DNA of 64,000 nucleotides from Pyrrhosoma nymphula. Lineage: Eukaryota > Arthropoda > Insecta > Odonata > Coenagrionidae. The stretch lies in NCBI GenBank assembly GCA_963573305.1, contig OY754329.1, forward strand, positions 45,776,417-45,840,416. Reading direction: 5' to 3'. Of the stretch, positions 10,862-23,177 are shown in pieces. Each line of letters opens with the position of its first letter. Positions within the stretch are counted from its first letter, which is position 1. The notes below the pieces were generated by a model, which worked only from the letters and a program-made list of their open reading frames with translations, searched no databases and had not been told where the DNA came from. The translations under genes were made by a program, and so were the position numbers.

Positions 10862-13800
10862 CTCTTCCTTGAACTACGACCTTGACGTGGTGGAAGGACT
10901 TGTGCGTTCCAATGACCCCTAGAGCTGGATTAGCAGGAGCAAGTACTATTCCTCCTGGTAGGGCCACCCATGCCAGACAGGTCGAAGGGTAGGAGCCAGA
11001 CTAAAGGTAGTTCCGTGATGTTGTCACGTTACAAATACAGTTGAGTGGCGTGGGAATACCTCTCAACTATCACTTCCTAGAATATGTCATTCACAGAGAA
11101 TTGATTCCTGGCAAATACGGGACGCCGCCCAATTGGGCGGGTGTCGTGCCCGGCAGCGGGGGAGGCAAGGCCTCCGCTGTCGTCAACACACGAAATCCTT
11201 GCACAGCATCATCATCGACGGATAAAAGGGATAGGAGGGAGAAGAAGAAGAAAAAGAGAAAGAGGAGGAAAAAAGTGGTAAAAATAGGAACTTGGAACGT
11301 AAGGACCATGATGAGGACCGGGAAGCTTGAAAATATTAAACAGGAAATGGAAAAAGGAAAAATAGATGCTTTGAGATTGTGCGAGGTGAGATGGAAGGAT
11401 AGCGGGGACTATTGGAGTGATAGCTACAGGGTAATCTATAGTGAGGGAGATGAGAGTCAACGTGGGGTAGGTATGGTATTGAACACAACATTGGGGCTGA
11501 GGGTGGTAAACATTGAGCAGGTGAGCGACAGGATACTAGTGATAGAAATAAAAGCACGCCCAACAAATTTCGTACTGGTCCAGGTATACATGTCTACAAG
11601 CAGCCATAGGGAGGAAGAGGTGGAAGAGGTGTACGAGCAAGTAGAAGATATAATTAGAGAAGTGCCGGGAAAGAAAAACCTGATAGTGATGGGTGACTGG
11701 AATGCAGTGGTGGGGGAAGGGAGGGACTGATTAGAAGTGGGAGGGTTTGGGCTAGGAAGAAGTAATGATCGCGGTGAAAAGGCAGTTGAGTTTTGAAGAA
11801 TAAATAAATTAGTAGCGACAAAAACTTGGTTTAAACATCACCCCAGGCGTAGGTACACATTGAAAATACCGGGTGATACTGGGAGATACCAAATTGATTA
11901 TATAATGTTGAGGCAGAGGTTTAGAAACAGTATAACAAACTCGCGTAGCTATCCAGGGGCGGATGCGGACTCAGATCATAACTTAGTGATGATGAAGTGT
12001 GAAGTTAGATTCAAAAGTCTTTGTAAAGGTAGGAAGATAAAGAGGTGGAACCTTGAAGCATTATAAGGGTTGAAAAGGAGGGAATACCAAGAGCTGGTAG
12101 AAAAGAACATAGGTGAAGCAAAGCGGATGGGAACAATAAAGAGAAAATGGGAGATTATAAAAACAGGCATCGTCGGAGCGGCAGAGAAAACAATAAGAAC
12201 GGTGGAAAAGAAGAGGGTCAAGAAGCAGTGGGTAACGGAAGAAATTATTAAGAAAATGGAGGAGAGAAGGATATGGAAAAACGTCAACACCGACGTAGGC
12301 AAGAGGAAGTACAAGGAATTGAATAATTAACTCCGGCGAGTGACGAATCGGGCAAAAGAAAACTGGTGGAAGGGACAATGCGAGGAAATGGAAAAGCAGC
12401 AGGAGGAGGGGGAAGTGGGCTATTTTTACGCCAAGGTGAAAATATTATCGGGTGGTAAGAGAGGGCAAACGATACCAAAGGTTAAGGACAAAACAGGGAA
12501 GATATTAATCGAATAGGAAGATATCCAGGAAAAGTGGAGAGAAAACGTAGAGGAGCTATATGACAGCGAGAAAAGACCCTTTAGCCTAGATCTAGAGGAT
12601 GAAAGAACAATAGATAAGGATAACCTAGGACCAGAGTTACTTGACAGCGAAATAGAGGGGGCATTAAGAGAGATGAAGGGTAGAAAAGCCGTGGGAACCG
12701 ATAACCTACCTGTGTAGCTACTGAAGGCTCTAGGTAGGCCTGGGCGATATATCGATATATCGTAAAATATCGCGATAATTTAATATATTGCCAATCCGAT
12801 TTTGAGTTTTTGAAATTGACGATATATCGTTGCCCGATAAATATCGTCTTATCGATAAGAATTCGGTGCACGATAAATATCGTGATCACGATAAATATCG
12901 CGATAAAATATCATGACATCGCCTCCCGATAAAACATCACGATATCGCCGCCGATAAAATATCACGATAAATATCACGATAAAAGATCGTGATATTGCTC
13001 TCCTTGCTGAGTTTGTTTCGGTATATTTAGATCAGTGGACAATATATACACTAATGTACAAACAGTTGTTTTCAGTTCCTTCCAAAATTTGAACAAGACG
13101 TCACCTATAAACTATCAGACCACTGAAATTGAAAGAGAGAGTGAGAGAACTTCTGAGAATTTGAATTAGCAGATAGCAGAATAGTAAGTTTTCAAACGTG
13201 CTTGCTCTGAAGGCCAACCCAACGGCTGTCTTTTTCCGACACGATAAACCGGCGCAATATCACGATAATTCATCGGGTGAGTTTACGCGATATTTGAACG
13301 AGCGCAATATCACCATCTTTTATCGTGATATTTTTATCGGGGCGCGATGTCGTGATATTTTATCGGGACGCGATATCATGATATTTTATCGCGCGATTTT
13401 ATCGTGATATTTATCGTGATCGCGATGTTTATCGTGATATTTATCGCGATATTTACTGTGCCCCGATATCTTATCGTGCCCCGATAAGATATCGGGGCAC
13501 GATAAGACGATATTTATCGTCACGATATGAGTTATCGATATCGCCACCTTTCGATATGCTAAAATTATCGTATTCCGATATTGAATTATCAATATCGCCC
13601 AGCCCTAGCTCTAGGTAGTAAGGGGAGAGAATCATTTTTCGAACTTATTCGCAGGATCTACGAGGAAGGAGTATGGCCAGAGGATTTCGTGAAAACAGTA
13701 TTAATACCTATCCCGAAGAAGAAGAAAGCGTCAGAATGCGAGGAGTATAGAACAATCAGTTTAAATTCGCACGCGGCAAAAGTTTTACTTAGAATAGTAA

Positions 13801-15045
13801 ATAGAAGGTTGGAGAGCAGAGCAAACTACTATTTAGGCGATGACCAATTTGGGTTCAGGAAGGGGAGGGCAACCAGAGACGCGATTGCGGTAATGAGGAC
13901 ACTTATAGAAAGAAACATAGAGTATAATCAGGATGTTTTCGCATGCTTTAGGGATTTCGAAAAGGCGTTTGACAGGGTAAACTGGGAGAAATTAATGCAG
14001 ATACTGGGGAAAATAGAAATAGATTGGCGTGATAGGAGACTCATCCGAAACATATATATGGGGCAGAGGGCTCAGGTGAGGGTAGCTGACGGTGAATCAG
14101 GATGGGCAGTTATAGGTCGTGGGGTGCGGCAAGGTTGCCCGTTGTCGCCATTCCTTTTTAACATCTACGCTGAGGAAATAGTAAGAGGCATGGAATGAGC
14201 TAGATGTGGGAATGAAAGTAGGAGGCCAGTGGATAAATTCGGTAAGAGTCGCGGACGACCAGGCGTTGGTCAACTGGTCATCGAAAGGATTGCAAACTTT
14301 AGGAGATGCATTGGAAAAGCAGTGCGAGAAATACGGGCATAAGATTAACAATAAGAAAACAAAAGTAATGAGGTTCTCTAGAACAAAGTAAGCGAAGTGA
14401 TAAGAGTAGGTCGCCACAAACTGGAGCAAGTCGAACAATTTAATTATTTGGGTAGTACGCTAGAAGAAACAGGACATAGTAGAAAAGACATGGAGGAGAA
14501 TAGCGCTAGCGAAGGAAGCGTTCAATAATAGAGAGAGCTGATGACGGGAACCTTAAGTAAGGATGTAAAAAGAGGCTGGTGAAGAGCTTGATATGGAGTG
14601 TGGCGATGTATGGAGCAGAAACGTGGACCTTGAGAAAGGAAGGCGTAAATAGGCTGAAGGCTTTCGAGATGTGGGTGTGGAGGAGGATGGAGAAGGTGCG
14701 TTGGACGGAAAGGAAGATAAATGAGAAAGTGCTTGACATGGTGGGCGAGGAGAGGAAACTTCTGGATGAGATTAAGGGAAGGCAGGGTAGGTGGCTGGAA
14801 GCGGTAATGAGGGGCGATGGTTTGCTGAATGCCGTGATAGAGGGAAGGATGTTGGGTAAGCGGGGAAGGGGAAGAAAGAGATTAGGTTTTATGGACGGGA
14901 TGAAGAAAGGTAGGCCTATTGCTGAGGTGAAGAAAGAATTACTAGAGGTAGGTAGCGCACGGCACGTGTAAGAGTCCGTTGGATATTCTCTCACTTTCAT
15001 CATAACCTTCCTCTAACCGGTAGTTTACTATAATGAATGAATTAT
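10862..15045 (+). mobile_element. RTE-like non-LTR retrotransposon, broken
   Basis: A nearly complete copy. The leader (from about 10,870) precedes an AP-endonuclease at 11,270-11,730 with KIGTWNVRTM at its start and VMGDWNAVVGEG near its end; the PGADADSDHNLV block follows at about 11,940-11,990. A linker leads to the reverse transcriptase. RT blocks include GFRKGRATRDAI, DFEKAFDRVNWEKL, GVRQGCPLSPFLFNIYAEE and a catalytic box reading VADD at about 14,250. The C-terminal MYGAETWTLRKEG region ends near 14,970, followed by a short ATGAATGAATTATGAA tail. The coding sequence is broken by in-frame stops, by frameshifts near 14,200 and 14,400, and by an 873-bp hAT insertion at 12,735. This family (CFDP2-like endonuclease plus RT) is widespread in arthropods. 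Other fragments of it lie at 15.2, 19.1, 31.6 and 50.4 kb. Confidence 0.85.
12735..13607. mobile_element. hAT-type element made of CGATA repeats
   Basis: The 873-bp insertion begins TAGGCCTGGGCGATAT and ends with the inverted ATATCGCCCAGCCCTA. GCTCTAGG flanks both ends (12,727-12,734 and 13,608-13,615). That perfect 8-bp duplication marks a hAT. Both halves are packed with interlocking CGATATTTATCG, CGCGATA and ATCGTGATA words, largely palindromic. There is no transposase. It splits the RT of the host RTE-like element. Confidence 0.88.
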
Positions 15046-15169
15046 GAACTCGAAGTTCCACAAAGTTCACTCGCGAACCATGGAAGATAGACATCTAGTT
15101 GTTTATATTGTTTCGTAAGACCCAAAATTTTCGGGGAGGAATGTATCCCCCCCTGGGTTCGCCCCTGGT

Positions 15170-15510
15170 AAGAGCTCGAGACCTTGCGGGGAAGCAAGGC
15201 CATCGCGGTCATCATCACACCATAAACCCTTGCGCAACAAAGTCAACAGGGGATACAATGACTATGCGAGCGAAGAATAGGAGGAAAGCTGCGGTAAAAG
15301 TAGGAATTTGGAACGTAAGGACAATGATGAAGGCTGGGAAGCCAGAAAATATTGAACAGGAAAGGGGGAAATAGATGCTTCGCGGCTGTGAGAGGTGATA
15401 TGGAGGGATAGCGGGGACTATTGAAAAGAGTTACAGGGTACCTAACTTAAAGTGGGATGATAAAAGTCATCGTGGGATAGCTATGGTATTGAATGTATAA
15501 CTGGGGAAGA
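15170..15510 (+). mobile_element. RTE-like fragment, 5' endonuclease end
   Basis: A second, more decayed copy of the same family as 10,862-15,045. The block KVGIWNVRTMMKAGKPENIE aligns with KIGTWNVRTMMRTGKLENIK of the first copy. It runs out after about 340 bases, where stops and deletions accumulate. Confidence 0.75.
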
Positions 15511-15718
15511 GGGTTAGATTAGATTAGAAATTTGGTGGAGTTACTCTCAAGGAGTCCCTGAGGCAATTAGACGTGTTGGTCCATTGTGCCAGCCACCCTA
15601 AATGCGATCACTCATAGAGTCCTACCACCCTACTGAAGGCCGGCAGATCCCCAATGGGAATGCATATCCCTAATTTCGTTGGGTTCCAGAAACGGTGATC
15701 ACAGATATATATTTCGAG
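15511..15718. other. Short block shared with 56.3 kb
   Basis: Holds TTGGTCCATTGTGCCA preceded by a GGAG..CTCAAGGAGTCC..GAGGCA stretch. A similar arrangement with the same TTGGTCCATTGTGCCA word occurs near 56,336. Probably a dispersed repeat of unknown class. Confidence 0.4.
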
Positions 15719-16466
15719 CTGGGCCGTCTTAGGACATTTCCGGGGCCCCTGGGCACACAAAAATGTGGGTTGGAAAATAAAACAAGTGAATGACAAGAAA
15801 AAATATTTTTCTGTTATTATTTGATATTTACCGTATTTCTCTGAAGATAAGCCGCACTCAAATGTAAGCCGCACCCCGTTTTTTGAGTTCTCAAACAGGA
15901 AAAAAAGTTAATACGCGAATTTAAGCCGCACCCTTTTTAGTGCATCCCGTACTACCTACAGTATTAGGTAAAAGAATTTTATATCTGTTTTTACATTACC
16001 AATGTAACTGTGACACAATGTTACCTATATTATCCTTTAATATATGAATAAATTGTGCAACAATTTGACCATTTTCAGCGCTATTTCTTACTTTCCCCTG
16101 GCCTAGGCGAGTTTAGCTGGCGTCCGCGTGAATCTGAATGGCTGGTTTGCTGAAATCGGTCATTTTTACGATTTTTAAAGAAAGTTCTTGAATTTAAGCC
16201 GCACCTCGAAGATTAGCCGCACCTCGATTTTGAGGCCCCAAAATCGGGAAAAAAGTGCGGCTTTTTTCGGAGAATACGGTATTATGCTTTATTGGTACAT
16301 ATCAAATACATGTTATTAAATGTTATGAGAAATGGAACTTAAGTAAATAAGCTATTAAATAAAAGCTCCTTTTTTGTCTGAGCAAATATATCGGCATTTC
16401 TTGGCCCCGTGAGGTCGGGGGCCCTGGGCTCGGGTCCCGTGTGCCCTTATGGTAAAGAGGGTATTG
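15719..16466. mobile_element. hAT-type element, 748 bp, itself interrupted
   Basis: The left end reads CTGGGCCGTCTTAGGACAT then GGGGCCCCTGGGCACAC. The right end inverts to CAATACCCTCTTTACC and then GGGCACACGGGACCC. The GGCCC/GGGCACAC termini are typical of a hAT group. Flanks are ATTTCGAG (15,711-15,718) and ATGTCGAG (16,467-16,474), an 8-bp duplication with one mismatch. A TA-flanked MITE sits inside. Confidence 0.7.
15831..16279. mobile_element. TA-flanked MITE, pogo/Tc1-like ends
   Basis: The termini are CCGTATTTCTCTGAAGATAA and the inverted TTTCGGAGAATACGG, with TA on both sides (15,829-15,830 and 16,280-16,281). The word TAAGCCGCACC recurs several times inside. The 449 bp carry no coding sequence. 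TA duplications and CCGTAT ends fit the Tc1/mariner/pogo superfamily. It is nested in the hAT element at 15,719-16,466. Confidence 0.8.
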
Positions 16467-16529
16467 ATGTCGAGTCCTCATCATAGTATGGCACTCGCAG
16501 AGTATGTTGGATGTGGTTTCATTCACTTC

Positions 16530-17111
16530 TTTGCACCACCTGAATCTGGCTGACAATAAGAGGAATATCGTCGTAAAAAGCTTTTTCAAAAACCTTTGAG
16601 AAGGCAGAAAGAACTGATATGGGTCAGCAGTTGCTTGAATCAGCACTGTTCCCTTTTTTTAGAACAGGGGTAACACAAGTACTTTAAATTGCTGGGAAAA
16701 TGACCCTCAGCAAAGGACATATTAATAATATCAGCCAAAGGGGTTGCAATAAATTGGATGGAAGCTTTTACAATTGGCATTGGTATATCATCAACTCCAG
16801 AAGAATATTTGTTATTAAATGAGTTCACTATTTTTCTTATTTCATAAGGATCTGTTGGCACTAAAAAGAATGTATGGGGATTTGATGGCGATAAACATTT
16901 GAACTGACCAGCCTTTACCAAGTGTGCTGGGATAGTTGAAACAGGTGGACAGAATTGCAGATTAAGATTCTCAGCTATTTCCAGAGGGTTTGCTGTACTT
17001 TGGCCATCAAAAACAATGTATTCTGGGTTTGGTGAATTTGTTCCACTTTTGGTGTTGTTTCTTATTACATTCCATACATATATAGGTGGATTTCATTATG
17101 TTACCGGATGA

Positions 17112-17146
<35 letters not shown>

Positions 17147-17944
17147 TATATATATATATACAATGGAGGCTTTCTTGTGATTTATAACTAATTTCTTGAC
17201 TTTTTAAGCTGGATACAATAGAGTTCATGAAGATTCGGATCAAGCTTACTTTTTTTGTGAAGGTCACGTAGAGCTTGACTCTTGTCTACCAGATCTTTTG
17301 AATACAAATTGCTTTTCAGACTCCAAGTATTCTGTTTTACCTTTCTCAGAGGAAAATTGGAGTTAAAATGCAATAAAATAGTATTCAGAAACAAATGAAA
17401 TTTTAAGTCAACACCTTGGGCATGGGAGATATCTTCCTGTGATTCATGGGGTATAGAAAGACAAAAGTCCTCTACAGCATTTGAAGTAAAAAACCTCTTG
17501 GATATATGTATGGGGATTTAACTTAGTGGCAGATGGATTATTTACAATTAGACTCCAACTCAATGCCGAGTGGTCAGAGAAACCTGTATCAAAAATGGTA
17601 CAGGAGAGATCAGCAATTGGTGCATCGGATATTAATAAATCGAATGGAGATGACAAAGAAGGTGTAACTTGTGTTGGGTACTTATTGATGATGTTAAGCC
17701 CATAACTTTTTATCAGATTTATCATTTGAAGTTTCTCGGAGGAATTCACCAAAACGTTTACATTTAGATCACCACAGAGAACAATGTTGTCTATATTTTT
17801 AGCAAAAGATGATGTCAAGATATCACTGAAATTGGAAAGGAAAGATTCAAAATTCCCACTTGGGGACTGGTACATGCAAAAAATACCATATTTTATATGG
17901 TTAGATTTTAGAGTTATGGCACAACATTCAAGATCTTTCTCCAC
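16530..17944 (-). mobile_element. Jockey/CR1-like non-LTR fragment
   Basis: Read on the minus strand, an endonuclease comes first (17,944-17,444) with YGIFCMYQSP, VLCGDLNVNVL and DTGFSDHSALSW, the usual EEP nuclease blocks. A linker follows, then the start of the reverse transcriptase at 16,921-16,640 (SGVDDIPMPIVK, FAEGHFPSNLK). After a frameshift, a RPISVLSAFSKVFEKAF-like block lies near 16,600. The sequence ends near 16,530, so most of the RT is missing. The 5' side stops abruptly at 17,944 against an R1-like element in the same orientation. Confidence 0.75.
17116..17161. repeat. TA microsatellite
   Basis: About 20 TA dinucleotides interrupted once by GATA, inside the Jockey-like fragment. 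Confidence 0.95.
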
Positions 17945-17949
17945 ACTGG

Positions 17950-19070
17950 TATAATAACCTCAAAATAGGCACAGGCTTTCCTTATGTTTGCATTGAGATG
18001 TTTTCCCCAGTTGAGCTTGGAGTCCAACATGACTCTTGAGGTACTTGACCATTGTTGAAGGCTGTAGGATCTTTCCTTGCAGAGAGGGGAGTCTAAAACC
18101 TTCTCTTTTCCTCTCATTGGTAAACAATATGAATTTTTGTCTTTTCCGGGTTCACTGTCAGCTCTGTTTCAGTACACCATACCATTATCGTATCTTGTCC
18201 AGGGCTTTCTGCATAAGTCCAGAGACCGTGTCAAGGTACCTTCCGGTAATGAGAAGCACAATATCCACATACCTAACCTTGTGCATATGAACCAGTCCTA
18301 TTCAAACCTGAAAAAAGACTGTCCACAGCCATATTTCATAGGAGTGGGGATAAAACCCTACCCTGAGGACAACCCTGTCTTACAGACACTTTCATTGAGC
18401 TCTCCCTCAGGACAACCTTGACTATTCTCTGTTCTAACATGAGCCTAATCCAGCTGACAATGTGAGCATGGATGCTGTATCTACTTGCTGTGATCAGGAG
18501 CGGCTTCAGACCAGAGGTCAAGGGGGGGATGGCACCAGGGGCTCTTGGGGTATGGAATAACCCCCAGGAAAAGGGGGGTTCGTGGGTCTCATCCCGCAAA
18601 TTGGTAACAAACTATAATGTGCAAAATGGCGCATTTTAGTGGTTTGGAAGCAAATGTTTGCCTTTTAAGAAGAGCAAGTTTTTACTAAATGCATATTTCC
18701 CTTCTAGATTACCACCAAGTTTTGAATAATTCCAAAATTATTTTGATTTACATTCGTATTTAGCTTGTGCTTTTAAAAACCGTTTTAGTTTGTATAAAAT
18801 TTAACTGGATTTTAAAGTAAAATAACCAAAGCTTCAATAACAAAAAAAGCAACAAAATAATTTAGGCTTTTAATTTAAGGCCAGGTTTTGGGGGGCAATT
18901 GCCCCTACTGCCCCCCTTGGGGCCACCAATGGCTGTGATGCAGATTTGATTGAAGGATTTATTATTGAAAGCTCCCACCACATCGAGAAAAGCTCCCAAA
19001 CCATACATCCAGCACACCCTCAATCCTGTAAGCCATATTGTAGAGTGCAGCCTACACGGACTTACCATTC
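17950..19070 (-). mobile_element. R1-like reverse transcriptase remnant, split
   Basis: On the minus strand FLDVVGAFNN (about 19,040) is followed, after a hAT insertion, by HIVSWIRLMLEQRIV, VRQGCPQGRVLSPLL, a YVDIVLL box near 18,265, a TELTVNPEKTKIHIV block near 18,150 and LDSKLNWGKHLNANI near 18,020. This order matches R1-clade RTs. The catalytic YxDD reads YVDI, so the active site is lost. No 28S rDNA flank is visible. Its 3' side abuts the Jockey-like fragment. Confidence 0.72.
18495..18931. mobile_element. hAT-type MITE inside R1-like RT
   Basis: A 437-bp insertion flanked by perfect GCTGTGAT duplications (18,487-18,494 and 18,932-18,939). The left terminus is CAGGAGCGGCTTCAG; the right inverts to CATTGGTGGCCCCAAGG. 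Only part of the terminus matches, but G-rich subterminal stretches occur on both sides. No coding sequence. Confidence 0.78.
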
Positions 19071-19084
19071 TCGTATGGATGTTG

Positions 19085-19935
19085 ATAGAGGTGTAAGGGA
19101 TGGTCTTTTAGTGGTCCATGACGAGTTTGGGTTCTGGAAGGGGTGGGCAACTAGGGATGCAAAAATATTTTTACTTGCATTCTTGATCTAGAAAAGGCGT
19201 GAACCGAGTTAATACGGAAAAACTAATGCAAACATCCAGGAGAATATAGGGGGAGATTGTGAAGATAGAAGACTTATATATGCCTCAGAGAGCACAGGTG
19301 AGGGTGGCTGATGGAGAATCAAGGTGGGCAGTTATAGGTCATGGGCTTCAGCAAGGGATACTGTAAGTTGTTACCTTTGCTTTTCAACATATGTGCTGGG
19401 GGAAAAGTAAGGGAGACATAGGCAGAGCTAGGTGTGGGAATCAAAGTAGGAGGCCAGCTGGAAAAGTCTGTGAGATTTGAGGACAACCATGCATTGGTTA
19501 GCCATTCTTCGAAGGGATTGCTAGCTTTGGTAGATACATTGAGGCTTGTATGGGGCAGAAACGTGGAATCTGAGAAAGGAAGGTGAGAATAGGATGCAAG
19601 CATTTGAGATGTGGAGGATGATGGAGAATGTGTAGTGGACGGAAAGGAAGACAAACAAGGAAGTGCTTGGTATGGTGAGGGAGGAAAGGAAAGTTCTAAA
19701 TGAGATTAGGAAGAGGATAAGTATGTGCATGGTACTAGAGTATGTGGTTGGATGGGGTAATGAGAGATGAAGAGTCGCTCAAGCTGTGATTGAGGGGAGG
19801 ATGTTGGGTAAGCGTGGAAGGGGTAGAAAGAGAATCTGTTTCATAGATTGGATGAAGTAGGGAGGACTTATGCCGAGATAAAAAATAAATATCATTGGAA
19901 GATAAAGCCATGCTCTTGTAAAAATGCAGAGGATT
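19085..19935 (+). mobile_element. RTE-like fragment, RT and C-terminal part
   Basis: A decayed copy of the 10.9-kb family. DEFGFWKGWATRDA matches DDQFGFRKGRATRDA, and later words such as VRVADGES.WAV and GKRGRGRKR reappear in order. Deletions remove the catalytic box and part of the C-terminus. Confidence 0.75.
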
Positions 19936-19942
19936 TTTACTC

Positions 19943-19970
19943 ATGTTGGGGGTTATTCAACCCCCAACAT
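19943..19970. repeat. Hairpin, 12-bp perfect arms
   Basis: ATGTTGGGGGTT, four-base loop ATTC, then AACCCCCAACAT. It lies just beyond the RTE-like fragment, and ATTTTTACTC occurs on both sides nearby. Confidence 0.85.
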
Positions 19971-22083
19971 CACCATATGCTGGGAAAGCCTTAGATTTTT
20001 ACTCACTTCCAATTAAACCTCCTTTAACCAGTAATAGATTATCTAATAATAATAGTCATCATTACAGGTCTAAATCATAATATTTCTTTCCTGAAAAAAA
20101 TAAACTGCTCACCCGAGTCTCCCCACTCAGCACACAAATGTTCGCAGAACGTTATTCGAACGTTCGTTTCGAACCCAGGAAATGTTACAAAAACTAACCG
20201 CAAGAACATTCCCAAATGGTTCCCATGATCATTTTCCAATTATTCCAGAGGTTTCTTCAAAATGCAGTCGATGCCACCATTATGTTTCCAGGAATTACTG
20301 TAGCATTTTGTTGTTTTTCATGACATTAGTATTTCCTCCAGTCCTGGAGGCGTCTTCAGGTCAAAACGATTTGAAAAACATTTTCGCTACTATTAATGAG
20401 ACAATGGTGTATATATGGGACGGGCCTCCTGGTCCCCCTCATATATACCCCATTGCCATATGCACTGAAATATAAAGCCACAGCGAGAGGTGCATGCGGG
20501 GATACCTAATCTACAGCCAGTCGCTGCTAGCTAGCCGGTCTTGGCCCCCCCCCCCCCCCCCGAAGTGATAGCCTATATTCGCCACTGCTATGAGAAATGG
20601 TATGTAGTTGACAAATCACTTCCAAAGTAGAACACTTATGTTGTGAAGATGCCAGAATGGTTCTCATTTGGTCGAAGATAAAAATTTGGTCTTGGATGAC
20701 CAAGAAATGAACACCTAAACTTTTGTCCAGAAATCTGCATGACAAGTTTTATCACATGCTTAAATATGTTTTTCAAATCATGAGTGATTTTTGGTCAGTT
20801 ATTTTGGACTTGGTGAGAATAAGAACCTTGTCTTGAGAGGTCTCGATTAATATTTCTAAACATCTTGGAAGACCAGTTAAAAACGACTTTTATAGCATAG
20901 TGAAAAATTGTATGATTCCTTTCCCCACACTTTAAATGTCTGATCATGAAGCATTGGTAATGTTGAAGCTAATTCGCTGTTCAAACTATGTATTACAAAT
21001 AGGCAAATATAAATGGCATTTAAAAATACCTGGTTTTATTTTAAAGATTTTTTTATTGGTACATAATTGTTAATGAAAAATGGGGAACTATTTTTTCAGG
21101 AACGTTGGAATTATTTTTGTAGGAACTATAGTTTTATTTGAATCATTAAATATGGTGAAAATACTCAGCATTTAATGAAAGAAATTAAAGAGAGGGGTCA
21201 GAAGTGAGTCTAAGTTACGAAATATTTATTAAAAAATGGTAAATATATGTATGCACACTCACTTATTTAGCATACATAAGAAAACATAAATTATTTGGTA
21301 ACTATATTGAAATTTTATTCATTACGCCAACAAATTAATACAGTTACATATTTAAGGGTAGAAATATATTTTAACAATAATTATAAATATATAGCAACTG
21401 GAATAAAAAGGACGATAACATTAGGTGTACATTAAAACAACCTCTAATGTTGAGATACATGTAAAAGATTTACTGACTCACCGAACATATAAACCACTAA
21501 ACAATTCTTTTTTACTACACCTAGACGATCTAGACAATTAATAGGCATATTTGCACTATTTACATCAAGTAAATAAAAGAAGGCTGAGTGTAAACAATTA
21601 TCAGCTGAATTTCACTTTCCACATATTTTTATAAAGCCTTTGGCCACTAAGTGAACCCCAGTATCGAATAACACAACATATATGTATTGAGAATGTAGTT
21701 CACAAATTAAGGTCATCCTGACATTGCACATTCATCAGTTATCATCATCAGTTATGCATAAATGGTAATGACCCATTTCAAACCATTTTATAAATATATG
21801 AGAGGCACAAATTAACACACTTAAGAATAATATTTTTATAACACTTTCAATAAAATTACAACTAAAATGTACTCAGTTTGAGCAGTTAAAACTCAACAGG
21901 GCCTAATTTATTTTTAAAACATGAAAATAAGCACCACCTAGAATGACAGGAGTTGTAATTGAAAACGCAAAACATCAGAAAACATATGGCACGAATACCA
22001 TACTAAGCATCTAAGCTAGGAGTTTTTTTTTTAAGAAAACATACTAAGGATACGTAGGAGAATGTCTCTATCACAAAAATAAA
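19971..22083. other. 3' flank of the ZCWPW1-type gene
   Basis: I see no gene on either strand. The part nearest 22,083 must hold the minus-strand 3' UTR and polyadenylation site; several TTTATT words (AATAAA on the minus strand) are present, so I cannot choose one. A run of about 18 C bases lies near 20,546. The region from 21.0 to 22.0 kb is AT-rich. Confidence 0.45.
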
Positions 22084-23177
22084 CTACTCCTCTAACTCAA
22101 AGTCAGCAGATTGCTGAGAGCCAACCAACACTGGATTGCACTGCTGTAGCTCAAACATATCAGCCGAGGACCTACCACATGACTCACCCAGGACTGGAGA
22201 TGGTGGAGGATGTGGCTCATCTTTCACGGAGTCATCACCATCTGAGTCTGAAATTTCAGTTTGGTGTTCGTCATCTGTTTCTTCTAAAAGGGTAGATGTC
22301 CCATCTACATTTTCACCATCACTTGCCTCTATATCGGATTCCTCATGCACTACATCAGGGGAATTCTCTGCATCAGAAATATCTGATTCATCTTTTCTTT
22401 CCATTGTAACACTTTCTTCATCGCTCATTGACTGATCCTGCTCTGCACGACTTTGATGGTCCTCTGGTGAAGGAACATCAAGATGGTTGTCTTCCTTCGT
22501 TATCTCAGAGCTATTTCCTTCCCTTTGAACTTTTATGTGAGTAATCTTCTTGGTTTTATCTTCATCAGCAACACTATTCGAGGAAGGTTTGCTGTATTCC
22601 TTTCCATTCTTTTCCTCACCACTACTCTGCCTCTTTTTAGATGATTTTATGAGGTGAGTCACTGTACTTTCCCCATCCTTGTGGTCAGTCTCAGTATGCT
22701 TCAACTTTAATTTGGCTTCATTAACAGCTTTATCCTTAAGCTTTTCTTTCTTGGTTTCATCACTCTTTTTCATGTCTTTTTCGATTCCCTTATCTTTATT
22801 CATTACTTTGCTAGTCTTTTCATTCTTTTTCGTGCCTTTTTTGATTTCCTGGTCCTTAGTCATTTCTCCACTTGTTTCTTTATCTTTATCTATTTTGATT
22901 TCTCCATTATCTTGTGTATTTCTGTCATTGTTTCTCTCATCACCTTTGACTTTTTTGTCCTTTTTCTTTTTTAAACCCAAACTGTCAGTCACTGCATGCT
23001 TGGCCTTTTCACCATCTTTCTCATCTTGTTTGGTCTCACTTTTATTCTTATTTCCCTTCTTTGCTTCCTTAAGTTCCTTCTTTTTCATTGTTATCTTCCT
23101 GGTATCTTCTCTTGCCACATTTATGAAATTTTCTTTCCTGCTCTTAACCGTTCCTGAATTTTTGGTGCTCAAGGTAC
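22084..23177 (-). CDS. ZCWPW1: ZCWPW1-type gene, last exon (charged tail)
   Basis: The acceptor CTCTTTTAG precedes GTACCTTG; the exon enters in phase 1, matching the donor of the 26,965 exon, and ends at TAG (22,084-22,086). It encodes about 364 residues, almost all Lys, Glu, Asp, Ser and Asn, with repeated KKDKKVKGDE- and DKETSGEMTKDQE-like words, then an acidic Ser-rich part (SDSDGDDSVKDE). The final residues are DFELEE. Human ZCWPW1 also has a charged C-terminal region ending in an acidic segment, but I claim no residue-level match. Confidence 0.88.

Noticed and set aside
12581..13592. Minus-strand frames with Tyr/Ile/Asp/His repeats
   Set aside because: They are translations of the CGATA palindrome array in the hAT element, not proteins.
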